Assembly (NCBI GenBank): GCA_934668875.1
Contig: CAKUON010000003.1
Location: 124,001-188,000, forward strand
DNA from: an uncultured Collinsella sp.
Lineage (GTDB): Bacteria > Actinomycetota > Coriobacteriia > Coriobacteriales > Coriobacteriaceae
Direction of reading: 5' to 3'
Length of the DNA stretch: 64,000 nucleotides
Shown here: piece after piece, positions 1 to 9,031 of the stretch
Layout: every line of letters begins with the position of its first letter
Numbering within the stretch: position 1 is the stretch's first letter
Position numbers and translations under genes: made by a program
The notes under the pieces: model-generated
Seen by the model: only the letters and a program-made list of their open reading frames with translations
Databases searched by the model: none
What the model was told of the DNA's origin: nothing

Positions 1-669
1 GCCGAGCAGCCCTCGCCGGACGGCCTGGCGCAGGCCTTCACCATCGGCGAGGAGTTCATCGCCGGCGAGCCGTGCGCGCTCGTGCTCGGCGACAACATCT
101 TCTACGGCAACGGCCTCAGCCGCCACCTGAAGAAGGCCGTCGAGAACGCGCAGTCGGGCCGCGCCACGGTCTTCGGCTACCACGTGGACGACCCCGAGCG
201 CTTCGGCGTCGTGGAGTTCGACCGCGAGGGCCGTGCCGTCTCCATCGAGGAGAAGCCCGCCGAGCCCAAGAGTTCCTACGCCGTGACCGGCCTGTACTTC
301 TACCCGGGCGACGTGGCCGCCAAGGCGCACGAGGTGAGGCCCTCGGCCCGCGGCGAGCTGGAGATCACCACGCTCAACCAGATGTACCTGGAGGAGGGGA
401 CGCTGTCTGTCGTCACCCTCGGCCGCGGGTACGCCTGGCTGGACACCGGCACCATGGAGAGCCTGCACGAGGCCGCGGAGTTCGTCCGCGCCGTCGAGCA
501 CTCCCAGGACCTGCCGGTCTCGGTCCCCGAGGAGATCGCCTGGGAGAACGGCTGGATCACGACCGCCGAGCTGGAGGAGGCCGCGAAGGCCTACGGCAAG
601 TCGGTCTACGGGCAGCACCTGAAGAAGGTCGCCGCCGGCGAGATCGTCAACAGCCCGCGCGAGTACTAA
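1..669 (+). CDS. rfbA: Glucose-1-phosphate thymidylyltransferase, C-terminal part
   Basis: This is the 3' part of RfbA/RmlA, which makes dTDP-glucose from glucose-1-phosphate and dTTP, the first step of dTDP-L-rhamnose synthesis. The reading frame is open from base 1, so the start lies outside the window; 222 residues remain of a protein usually near 290. The visible part begins just before the LGDNIFYG motif, whose Asp binds the catalytic metal. It continues through VVEFD, EEKP and YFYPGD, all typical of the RmlA sugar-binding half, and then [10 protein letters not shown]. The C-terminus ends in a normal RmlA tail. GC content is high and matches rfbB and rfbCD, although the AT-rich cassette at 694-1886 now separates them. 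Confidence 0.96.
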   Translation, partial: AEQPSPDGLAQAFTIGEEFIAGEPCALVLGDNIFYGNGLSRHLKKAVENAQSGRATVFGYHVDDPERFGVVEFDREGRAVSIEEKPAEPKSSYAVTGLYFYPGDVAAKAHEVRPSARGELEITTLNQMYLEEGTLSVVTLGRGYAWLDTGTMESLHEAAEFVRAVEHSQDLPVSVPEEIAWENGWITTAELEEAAKAYGKSVYGQHLKKVAAGEIVNSPREY

Positions 670-693
670 TTGCCTGGTGAAAGGGGATGAGTG

Positions 694-792
694 ATGACCG
701 ATATTCTGGAGCGCGATGGCCTCTCCGTCGAGCTGCTCTCATCCCTTTCGTACTGGGGAGGCGAGTTGGCTGATGCGTTATCTGGTTGCTAA
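694..792 (+). CDS. Small ORF (32 residues) at head of AT-rich cassette
   Basis: This possible micro-protein starts with MTDILERDG and ends ADALSGC. It has a good Shine-Dalgarno sequence (AAGGGG, 681-686) seven bases before its ATG, better placed than that of any other start nearby. It overlaps the next gene by 20 bases, so translational coupling is plausible. I recognise no family. It could be a real small protein, a leader peptide that opens the 773 start, or the remnant of a longer gene. It begins only 24 bases after the rfbA stop, at the point where composition shifts from GC-rich to AT-rich. Confidence 0.4.
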   Translation: MTDILERDGLSVELLSSLSYWGGELADALSGC

Positions 793-1003
793 GTGGTTTT
801 CTGAGCAAGGTTCGTTGGTAATGGCCGTTAAGCCGGGCCAGGAGCTTGTCGAGATGATGCGAAGGATAGAGGATCGTTTCGGCATCTCTGACCTTCAGCT
901 CATTAACATCAGTCGTCCTTCCGCATATGGCGAGTATGAACCATTTGAGTTTGTCCATTCTGAGGAACAGCTTGTAAAGCGCCTTGAGCAGCAAGCGAAG
1001 TAA
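773..1003 (+). CDS. Small DUF6718-like protein
   Basis: This 76-residue cytoplasmic protein begins MRYLVAKWFSEQG. An upstream in-frame ATG at 716 has no ribosome site. The 773 start has GGGGAG at 755-760 and lies inside the preceding micro-ORF, so I prefer it. The combination of YLVAK near the start, an ISRPSAYGEYEP stretch in the middle and a short acidic end is how I remember the DUF6718 family of small Firmicutes and Coriobacteriia proteins. That match is from memory and untested. No function is known to me. The gene is AT-rich compared with the rfb genes on both sides, which suggests it came in with its neighbours. Confidence 0.65.
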   Translation: MRYLVAKWFSEQGSLVMAVKPGQELVEMMRRIEDRFGISDLQLINISRPSAYGEYEPFEFVHSEEQLVKRLEQQAK

Positions 1004-1039
1004 GAAGCTGCGTTAGAATTTCATGATAATCGGGCAATT

Positions 1040-1069
1040 CGAATATGTGTTCGTATTTTCGGTTATAAT
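1040..1069 (+). promoter_or_regulatory. LexA-like palindrome over the promoter of the 1102-1886 gene pair
   Basis: The 14-base sequence CGAATATGTGTTCG at 1040-1053 is one base from the Gram-positive and actinobacterial SOS-box form CGAAC-N4-GTTCG. A perfect TATAAT lies at 1064-1069, which places the palindrome exactly over the expected -35 position (1041-1046). Bound LexA, or another repressor with a similar site, would block this promoter. The sequence is visible; assigning it to LexA is inference. Confidence 0.45.
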
Positions 1070-1101
1070 CTAAGTAGATATTTTTAAGGGAAGGAGGGCA
1101 T

Positions 1102-1287
1102 ATGGCTACTTCAAGTTTAAAAACACCGATTAGGATGCTCTCTCCTCAGGGCGTAAAGGCGTTGTGCGACGCATATGATGAAGGCGTAACCAAGGATTTG
1201 AAGTTCAAGCCATCGCCTTCGGATCCGTCTTTGACGCCAGACATGAAGAAGGCCATCGATTCTTTGTTTAAATCGATGGGCTTCTAG
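1102..1287 (+). CDS. Small protein of unknown function, partner of the GNAT protein
   Basis: This 61-residue protein has a strong ribosome site (AAGGAGGG, 1091-1098) before its ATG. It begins with MATSSLKTPIRMLS and ends KAIDSLFKSMGF, with a likely amphipathic C-terminal helix. The GNAT acetyltransferase starts two bases after its stop, so the two are almost certainly co-translated. A small protein placed directly ahead of a GNAT enzyme recalls the antitoxin position in GNAT toxin-antitoxin pairs. However, I see no ribbon-helix-helix DNA-binding pattern, so an antitoxin role is only a hypothesis. The family is not recognised. The gene is AT-rich compared with the rfb genes. Confidence 0.7.
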   Translation: MATSSLKTPIRMLSPQGVKALCDAYDEGVTKDLKFKPSPSDPSLTPDMKKAIDSLFKSMGF

Positions 1288-1289
1288 AA

Positions 1290-2926
<1,637 letters not shown>

Positions 2927-2952
2927 GACCGCATCCCGGCGAACCGCACCGC

Positions 2953-3013
2953 GGGGCGCCCGCGCGGGGCCGCAGGGCATGGGGATGATCCTGCGTCCCC
3001 GCGCGGGCGCCCC
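2953..3013 (+). other. Long GC-rich hairpin between rfbB and rfbCD
   Basis: Arms at 2953-2969 and 2997-3013 are perfect 17-base reverse complements. After one mismatch (2970/2996) the stem continues with six more pairs (2971-2976 with 2990-2995), leaving a 13-base loop. No T-run follows, so it is not a standard intrinsic terminator. It sits 37 bases before the rfbCD start. It could protect mRNA ends, slow RNA polymerase, or bind a regulator; which one is open. Confidence 0.85.
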
Positions 3014-3050
3014 CCGGCTATCCAACCTCTTCGATAGGAGCTTTTCCCAC

Positions 3051-4505
3051 ATGGCAGACATCGCATTCGAGAAGGACCTCTCCGTGGCCGAGACCGGCAT
3101 CGAGGGCCTCAAGGTCGTCGACCTCGCCGTCCACGGCGACTCGCGCGGCTGGTTCAAGGAGAACTGGCAGCGCGCCAAGATGACCGAGCTGGGCATCCCG
3201 GACTTCCGCATCGTCCAGAACAACATCTCCTACAACGACAGCAGGGGAGTCACCCGCGGCATCCACGCCGAGCCCTGGGACAAGTTCATCTCCGTGGCCC
3301 GCGGCTCGGTCTTCGGCGCATGGGTCGACCTGCGCGAGGGCAGCGCCACCTACGGGAAGGTCTACACCTGCACCCTGGACCCGTCCAAGGCCATCTACGT
3401 CCCGCGCGGCGTGGGCAACTCCTTCCAGGCGCTCGAGGACGGCACGGCGTACACCTACCTGGTTGACGCCCACTGGTCCCTCGAGCTCAAGAAGACCTAC
3501 ACGTTCGTCAACCTCGCCGACCCGGAGCTCGCCATCGAGTGGCCGATCCCGCTCGACGAGGCCACCGTCTCCGAGGCCGACCTCAACCACCCGATGCTCA
3601 AGGACGTCGTCCCCATGGCGCCCAGGCGCACGCTCGTCACCGGCTGCAACGGCCAGCTGGGCCATGCGGTGCGCAAGCTCGCCGAGGAGCGCGGCGTCGC
3701 CAAGGACTTCGACTTCTGCGACATCGACACCTTCGACATGTCCGACCCGGCGGCCTACGCGCAGTACGACTGGTCGCTCTACGGCACCGTGATCAATTGC
3801 GGCGCCTATACCGCAGTCGATAAAGCCGAGACCCCCGAGGGCCGCGTGATCGCCTGGAAGGCCAACGCGACCGGCCCGGCGCTTCTCGCCCGCACCTGCG
3901 CCGAGCACGGGATCACGCTCGTGCACGTGTCCTCCGATTACGTCTTCGACGGCACGGCCGAGGTGCACACCGAGGAGGAGCCCTTCTCCCCGCTGTCCGT
4001 CTACGGCCAGACCAAGGCCGCCGGCGACATCGCCGTGGCCGGCTGCCCGCGCCACTACATCATGCGCTCCAGCTGGGTCATCGGCGAGGGCCACAACTTC
4101 GTCAAGACCATGAAGGGGCTCTCCGACCGCGTCGCCGACCCGGAAGACAAGCTCGAGCAGATCACGGTCGTGGACGACCAGCTGGGCCGCCTGACCTTTA
4201 CGCGCGACATGGCCGCGGCCATCTTCCACGTGCTGGACGCGAAGGCGCCCTACGGGACCTACGGCTGCACCGGCTCGGGCGCTGTGAGGAGCTGGGCCGA
4301 CATCGCCCGTGCCGTCTTCGAGGCCGCCAACGGCAACGGCGACAGGGTCGTGCCGGTGAGCACCGCCGACTACTACGCCAGCGCCGAGGGCCCCATCGCC
4401 CCGCGCCCGGTCCACTCCGCGCTCGACCTGTCCAGGCTCGAGTCCGCCGGCTTCCACATGCCCGACTGGGAGGAAGAGCTGGGGGAGTACCTCAAGACGC
4501 TCTAG
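3051..4505 (+). CDS. rfbCD: Fused dTDP-4-dehydrorhamnose 3,5-epimerase / reductase
   Basis: This 484-residue protein joins the last two enzymes of dTDP-L-rhamnose synthesis. Residues 1 to about 187 are the RmlC cupin epimerase, with the catalytic His in RGIHAEPWDK (His72) and aromatic Tyr residues near 134-136. Residues about 192-484 are the RmlD reductase, with the NADPH loop TGCNGQLG (197-204), SSDYVFDG and the YGQTK active site (Tyr318, Lys322). The junction is short, around PMAPRRTL. The open frame extends upstream to 2760, but the start chosen is the ATG after TAGGAG at 3035-3040; the upstream part overlaps rfbB. The epimerase motif RGIHAE differs from the common RGLHYQ. Fusions of this kind are known in some actinobacteria such as bifidobacteria. 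Confidence 0.96.
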   Translation: MADIAFEKDLSVAETGIEGLKVVDLAVHGDSRGWFKENWQRAKMTELGIPDFRIVQNNISYNDSRGVTRGIHAEPWDKFISVARGSVFGAWVDLREGSATYGKVYTCTLDPSKAIYVPRGVGNSFQALEDGTAYTYLVDAHWSLELKKTYTFVNLADPELAIEWPIPLDEATVSEADLNHPMLKDVVPMAPRRTLVTGCNGQLGHAVRKLAEERGVAKDFDFCDIDTFDMSDPAAYAQYDWSLYGTVINCGAYTAVDKAETPEGRVIAWKANATGPALLARTCAEHGITLVHVSSDYVFDGTAEVHTEEEPFSPLSVYGQTKAAGDIAVAGCPRHYIMRSSWVIGEGHNFVKTMKGLSDRVADPEDKLEQITVVDDQLGRLTFTRDMAAAIFHVLDAKAPYGTYGCTGSGAVRSWADIARAVFEAANGNGDRVVPVSTADYYASAEGPIAPRPVHSALDLSRLESAGFHMPDWEEELGEYLKTL

Positions 4506-4523
4506 CCGCTATTCGAATTCCGA

Positions 4524-4559
4524 AAGAAAAGCCGCCGTTGGTTAACGGCGGCTTTTCTT
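4524..4559. terminator. Bidirectional intrinsic terminator
   Basis: A perfect 16-base-pair stem (4524-4539 with 4544-4559) with a GGTT loop carries an A-run in one arm and a T-run in the other, so it can end transcripts from both sides. It follows rfbCD on the plus strand. On the minus strand the last codons and the TAA stop of the YfhO gene (4544-4542) lie inside the stem. Confidence 0.93.
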
Positions 4560-6962
4560 ATGCCTGGTGTATAGCCCCGCTGCAATTAGAGATGCGGCGG
4601 TAGCCAGACTCACCGCAAGCCCTGCAAGGGCGCCCGGAGTCTTATAGGCAATTACGATGTTATTCGTGCCCCTTTGGACGTTCAGGCACGACATGCCCTT
4701 GTCGGCAGCGGGCGTTAGTTCTGTGGCGGCTCCGTTAATCGTTACGCTCCACCCTTCATCGTACGGGACACTCAACAACAAGTTGCAGTCATTCTTGGCG
4801 GTATACTCGCCCTCGACCTTGCCGTCCTCGAAAACCGTCGGAACAAACTCGCTCGCCTTAAGCTCGTCGATAATCTGCTTAAAAGCTTCCAGATTGAGCG
4901 CGTAAAAGACGGGCTCATTGCCTTGGGGCATATCGGTATAGCCCTCCGCGACTTCGATTGACACCGTGTGTTGGCTTGGGGCGTCCGATGCATATGCAAT
5001 TTGGCGGATATTGTTGTCGAATCGCCAGGCTTCGTTATTAATCGTTCGCTGGTCAATAGTGAGGGCAATGGGCCAATAGCTGCCGGCATTCGCATCTTTA
5101 TTGATGTAGAGATAGCCGATTGACCCTGCCGGCACGGTGACGCTCCACTGCTTTGCGTCCTGGCTGTCCGCCGTTTTCGCGGCGTCAATCTCGGTGTAGA
5201 GCTCAACCTTGTGGCCGAGGATTTTGCTATACAGGTCGTTTTGCTTCTCGAAGGGATTCTCACCCTCCAGCGTGCAGTTTTGAATGTCTTTGGAAGCCGC
5301 GATACCAAGGCTGAGAGCATAGGGGTTCTCGTACACGGCGCTTGCTGTGTCGCCTGGCTTCGGTATTGTCACGTATCCTGCGGGCGCTTGCTCGGCAATG
5401 GCGTACTTGACTCCCAGTAGCGCGTCGACAGCCAGAATCGGCTCGGCATAGCGGGTCGAAAACTCGCCCACACTGCTGTACCCAAGGGAGTTGAGCAGCG
5501 CGATGGCCTGCGGGTTGTTGGCGGACGAGTACGACGAGAGTTGGTTGTAGCCAAGCGCCAGGCCTTCGTTGAGGGCGGCGCTATCGACGCGCGTGGTCGT
5601 TCGGTCGATGCGGTAGATCGGTGCCGCGTCTTGTTCTTGAATGGCGGCGATGGTGTTGGTCGCATTGGCTACGTAAGCGCTGTTGGCGTCCTCGGAATAG
5701 CCCGCGTATAGCTGATTCCATACAACGTGGGCGTTGGCAAACAATTCAATTGTCGTGAGTGCCAACAGAGGAAGGATGACCGCGGGACGATAGGCTCGGC
5801 GCAATTTTGGCTGATCCTTGAACGCTTGCAGAGCGTAGCCAGCGGCCCACAGCGTAAAGAAGCTCAACAAAAACGCCGTGCGCGAATAGAAGCCGTTGGG
5901 AACGCGCATGCCGCACCATATGTACTCGAGCGGGCTCAGGATGGAGCTGGCGATGAGGATGGCTGTGGCGACGAGTGTTGCGATGCGCGTCTTGGCTGGG
6001 ACCTTGAGGTTGAACAGTATGCTCACCGCAAGCAACATCGTGATGACGCCGCTATAGAACTGCGGCGTACCATCGTTGTTGATCCACATGCAGGGGATAA
6101 AACCCCTGATAAGCGATTTGAGGCCGGTTTTGAGCAGTGGACCGAGTGTCAGAACGTGGCCGCCCTTGGACATGGCGAGGATGGTCGGCAGGAACGTCCA
6201 GGCGGACAGAAGCAGCCCAAGTACGATTGCCCCGGCGAATCGTAGGGCTCGATCGAGCATGAGTTTCCAGTTAAATCCTTCTACAGCAACGTAATCCACA
6301 AACTCGACCAGCACGAAAATGCAAAGGAACAGGATGCTGATATAGGCCGTATACCAGCAAAACATGACGTTGAGTGCCGTTGCGATAGCGAGGCGCGCCA
6401 TCTTCTGTTTGCGAATGAGTTCGTAGCAGCCGTAGGCACAGATAGGCAGCAGGATAAGGCAATCGATCCAGAGCGGGTTGCGCAGGTTGCTGACGGTCCA
6501 GCTGCAAAAGGTGAATGAGGCGGATAGCAAAAATGCCGCGGGCTTGGGCAAATCAAAGCGTTTTTGCACATACCACGCGCTGCTGATGTGGATGCAGCCA
6601 AGCTTGAGCGCGCTGATGATAAATACGAAGTGCGTGAGCTTATCCTGGGGGAACAGAACGCAGAGCAGGTTGAAGGGGCTGGCAAGGTAGTAGCTGTAGA
6701 GCCCCCAGGTGTTCATACCGAGTCCTTGGGCGAAGGAGTATCGCAGGTTCGCCTCGCCTAAAAGGACGCGGCGGAACCACGCGAAGAAGTCGATGTATTG
6801 ATACTTGAGGTCTTCGGTGAGAAACGAGTTGTCGCCAAAGGGGTAGATGTGCCCCGCTATGGCAAGCGCAACAAAGAGGGCAATGGAAAAGGCGAAGCAG
6901 ACTGCATAGAATGCGGCATTTGCGAGCGTGCGGTTATTGGGCCGTGTCATCAGATTCCTCAT
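4542..6962 (-). CDS. YfhO-family membrane glycosyltransferase
   Basis: This 806-residue integral membrane protein has about a dozen hydrophobic segments in the first 480 residues and a large extracytoplasmic domain, then a final membrane helix and a short basic end (RHKKSRR). The N-terminal pattern, with DLKYQYIDFF after the first helix and FSFAQGLGMNTWGLYSYYLASP-like spacing, is that of the YfhO (PF09586) family. In Bacillus, YfhO works with the polyprenyl-phosphate glycosyltransferase CsbB to put GlcNAc on lipoteichoic acid from outside the membrane. Here it overlaps by 29 bases a CsbB-like gene, which fits the same division of labour. The acceptor polymer cannot be told from sequence. Confidence 0.9.
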   Translation of the reverse strand: MRNLMTRPNNRTLANAAFYAVCFAFSIALFVALAIAGHIYPFGDNSFLTEDLKYQYIDFFAWFRRVLLGEANLRYSFAQGLGMNTWGLYSYYLASPFNLLCVLFPQDKLTHFVFIISALKLGCIHISSAWYVQKRFDLPKPAAFLLSASFTFCSWTVSNLRNPLWIDCLILLPICAYGCYELIRKQKMARLAIATALNVMFCWYTAYISILFLCIFVLVEFVDYVAVEGFNWKLMLDRALRFAGAIVLGLLLSAWTFLPTILAMSKGGHVLTLGPLLKTGLKSLIRGFIPCMWINNDGTPQFYSGVITMLLAVSILFNLKVPAKTRIATLVATAILIASSILSPLEYIWCGMRVPNGFYSRTAFLLSFFTLWAAGYALQAFKDQPKLRRAYRPAVILPLLALTTIELFANAHVVWNQLYAGYSEDANSAYVANATNTIAAIQEQDAAPIYRIDRTTTRVDSAALNEGLALGYNQLSSYSSANNPQAIALLNSLGYSSVGEFSTRYAEPILAVDALLGVKYAIAEQAPAGYVTIPKPGDTASAVYENPYALSLGIAASKDIQNCTLEGENPFEKQNDLYSKILGHKVELYTEIDAAKTADSQDAKQWSVTVPAGSIGYLYINKDANAGSYWPIALTIDQRTINNEAWRFDNNIRQIAYASDAPSQHTVSIEVAEGYTDMPQGNEPVFYALNLEAFKQIIDELKASEFVPTVFEDGKVEGEYTAKNDCNLLLSVPYDEGWSVTINGAATELTPAADKGMSCLNVQRGTNNIVIAYKTPGALAGLAVSLATAASLIAAGLYTRHKKSRR

Positions 6963-7902
6963 TGGACTCTCGAACGATATAGATGGGGCGACGTTTGGCC
7001 TCTAGATAGGCCTTTGCCAGGTACTCGCCAATGATTCCCAAGCACAGAAGTTGCATGCCGCCAAACAGTGAAATGAGGCAGGCAAGCGAGGGCCATCCGC
7101 CGACGGGGTCTCCCCAAACGAGCGTTTTGACCAGGATGATGATGAATCCCAGAATGGCGATCAGACAAAACACGATGCCGATGAGGGCGGCAATGGAGAG
7201 CGGCGCCGTGGAAAACGCAACGATGCCGTCGATGGAATAGAGGAGCAGCGAGAAAAAGCTCCATTTGGTCTCGCCGGCCACGCGGTTGACGTTTACGTAG
7301 GGGAGCCATTTGGTCTTGAAGCCGACCCAGCCGTAAATGCCCTTGGAGAATCGGTTGTATTCGCCCATGGAGATGATGGCGTCGACCATGGGGCGTTTCA
7401 TGAGCCTAAAGTCGCGCGCCCCGTCGACGATGTCGGCACTGGAAATGCGGTTGATGATCTTGTAGAACATGCGGGCGCAGAACGACCTGATGGGAGGCTC
7501 GCCTTCGCGGGTAGTCCTGCGCGTAGCTACGTTGTCGAAGTCTTCGGTCTGCAAGATTTCGTACATTTGCGGCAGGAGCGAGGGCGGGTCTTGCATGTCG
7601 GCGTCCATGGTTGCGACATAGTCGCCCTTTGCGTGCTGGAGGCCGGCGAGCAACCCCGCCTCTTTGCCAAAGTTGCGCGAGAAGGAATACCAGCGAACGG
7701 GGTAGGGATGGTTGCTCGCGGCTTCTGCTTTCATGACATCGAGCGTCGCGTCCGCCGAGCCATCGTCGATGAGGACCGTCTCAAAGGAGATGCCGGGGTC
7801 TTTTTGGGCCATGGTGCGAACGACCCCATCGAGCTCTTTGAGAAAGATAGGGAGAGATTCCTGTTCGTTGTAGCACGGCACGACGATGGAGATGAGCGGC
7901 AT
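6934..7902 (-). CDS. CsbB-like polyprenyl-phosphate glycosyltransferase (GT2)
   Basis: This 322-residue protein has an N-terminal GT-A domain that starts ISIVVPCYNEQESL and carries the metal-binding DAD (Asp100, Asp102) followed by QDPP. About 230 residues in come two membrane helices (roughly 227-260 and 268-300), then a basic tail. This is the layout of GtrB, CsbB and YkcC-type enzymes that charge undecaprenyl phosphate with a sugar on the inner face. The gene stop lies inside the YfhO gene, so the two are translated together and probably act in sequence: this enzyme loads the lipid and YfhO transfers the sugar outside. The sugar is unknown. Confidence 0.92.
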   Translation of the reverse strand: MPLISIVVPCYNEQESLPIFLKELDGVVRTMAQKDPGISFETVLIDDGSADATLDVMKAEAASNHPYPVRWYSFSRNFGKEAGLLAGLQHAKGDYVATMDADMQDPPSLLPQMYEILQTEDFDNVATRRTTREGEPPIRSFCARMFYKIINRISSADIVDGARDFRLMKRPMVDAIISMGEYNRFSKGIYGWVGFKTKWLPYVNVNRVAGETKWSFFSLLLYSIDGIVAFSTAPLSIAALIGIVFCLIAILGFIIILVKTLVWGDPVGGWPSLACLISLFGGMQLLCLGIIGEYLAKAYLEAKRRPIYIVRESNEESDDTAQ

Positions 7903-7908
7903 GGTGGT

Positions 7909-8871
7909 TTACCTCGCGTTCGTGTTGTCGTTGCGATAATCACCGAAGGTGTATTTGCTGTACACGTTGACTTCCCACTGCTTTTTTTCGACCTTTGCCA
8001 CGGAGTCGAGGATAAATCCGGTGGCAAGGCTCAAGCCACACAGGAACATAAACGATGCGGCGAGCATGGCGGTGGGGAAGCGCGGGACGAGGCCGGTCTG
8101 GAAATACTCGATAAAGATGGGAACGCCCAGGGCCAGGCCGATGATCGCAAACAAAAGCGCGACAAGACTGAAGAACTTTAAGGGCCGGTAGTCCTTGAAC
8201 AACGTGCCGATCATGGCGACGACCTTAATGCCGTCGCTGACGGTGTTGAGCTTGGACTCGGAACCTTCGGGTCGATCGCGATACTCAATAGGCACATCTT
8301 TGATGCGCCAGCGGTGGTCGACGGCGTGGATCGAAAGCTCGGTTTCGATCTGGAATCCCTCAGAAAGCACGGGGAAGGTTTTGACGAAGGGGCGGCTCAT
8401 GGCGCGGTAACCGGTCATGACATCGTCGAAGCTGTAGCCGTAGATCCACTTGATCATGGCGCGGACCAGGTTGTTGCCAAAGCCATGGAAGGCGCGCTTG
8501 TTTTCCTCGGCGTAGGTGCCGTTGGAAAGGCGGTCGCCCACGGTCATATCGGCCGTGCCGTTGAGGATGGGCTCGCAGAGGGCTTTGGCCGCCTTGGCGG
8601 GGTAGGTGTCGTCGCCGTCGACCATCAGGTAGCAATTGGCATCGATATCGCGAAACATCTGGCGGCAGACGTTGCCTTTGCCCTGACGGGGCTCAAAACG
8701 CACCGTGGCGCCGTGCTCCGTTGCGATACGTGAGGTGTCGTCCGATGAGTTGTTGTCATAGACGTAGACCGTCGCCTGCGGAAGTTCACGGTGAAAGTCG
8801 TCGATGACCTTACCGATCGTGAGGGCTTCGTTGTAGCAGGGGATAATAACGGCAATGGATTCAGAATTCAC
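7909..8871 (-). CDS. Second polyprenyl-phosphate glycosyltransferase (GT2)
   Basis: This 320-residue GT2 enzyme begins IAVIIPCYNEALTIG, has the metal site DGDD (85-88) and an ETELSIHAVD acceptor-loop motif. Two membrane helices lie near residues 230-255 and 265-290. It is the first gene of the three-gene minus-strand operon and ends six bases before the next. Sequence resemblance is to dolichol-phosphate-mannose-synthase-like enzymes, distinct from its CsbB-like neighbour, so the operon may load two different sugars onto the lipid carrier. The DGDD motif and the MTGYRAMSRPFVK stretch are typical of this subgroup. Sugar specificity is not readable. Confidence 0.9.
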   Translation of the reverse strand: MNSESIAVIIPCYNEALTIGKVIDDFHRELPQATVYVYDNNSSDDTSRIATEHGATVRFEPRQGKGNVCRQMFRDIDANCYLMVDGDDTYPAKAAKALCEPILNGTADMTVGDRLSNGTYAEENKRAFHGFGNNLVRAMIKWIYGYSFDDVMTGYRAMSRPFVKTFPVLSEGFQIETELSIHAVDHRWRIKDVPIEYRDRPEGSESKLNTVSDGIKVVAMIGTLFKDYRPLKFFSLVALLFAIIGLALGVPIFIEYFQTGLVPRFPTAMLAASFMFLCGLSLATGFILDSVAKVEKKQWEVNVYSKYTFGDYRNDNTNAR

Positions 8872-8901
8872 TCAATGCTCCTTAGACATTCAATCGTTGA
8901 A

Positions 8902-8930
8902 AGTATAGCCGTTTGGGACGGGCATCCTAA
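8902..8930 (-). promoter_or_regulatory. Candidate promoter of the glycosyltransferase-YfhO operon
   Basis: On the minus strand TATACT (8907-8902) lies 17 bases after a weak -35, TTAGGA (8930-8925), and just upstream of an AAGGAG ribosome site. The spacer contains the TTTGGGACGGG sequence (plus strand 8912-8922) found in the palindromic repeats elsewhere in the window. Confidence 0.45.
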
Positions 8931-8986
8931 GATGTGGGTTAGTTCTCCAGTTTTGTTGCGCGAATCGTTTGCCAGCCCGTCGGGTC

Positions 8987-8992
8987 TATACT
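8987..8992 (+). promoter_or_regulatory. Candidate -10 box of the ABC exporter operon
   Basis: TATACT lies 40 bases upstream of the exporter permease start, with a plausible transcription start near 9000. No convincing -35 hexamer is at the right distance, so this is a weak call. Confidence 0.3.
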
Positions 8993-9031
8993 GTTCGTTT
9001 GTCAACGATTACGAGTAAAGGAGTTGCATCC

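Noticed and set aside
3018..4457. Long open frame on the minus strand opposite rfbCD (479 codons)
   Set aside because: It is the mirror of a GC-rich coding region. The product has low-complexity Gly/Val/Arg content, no motif and no ribosome site.
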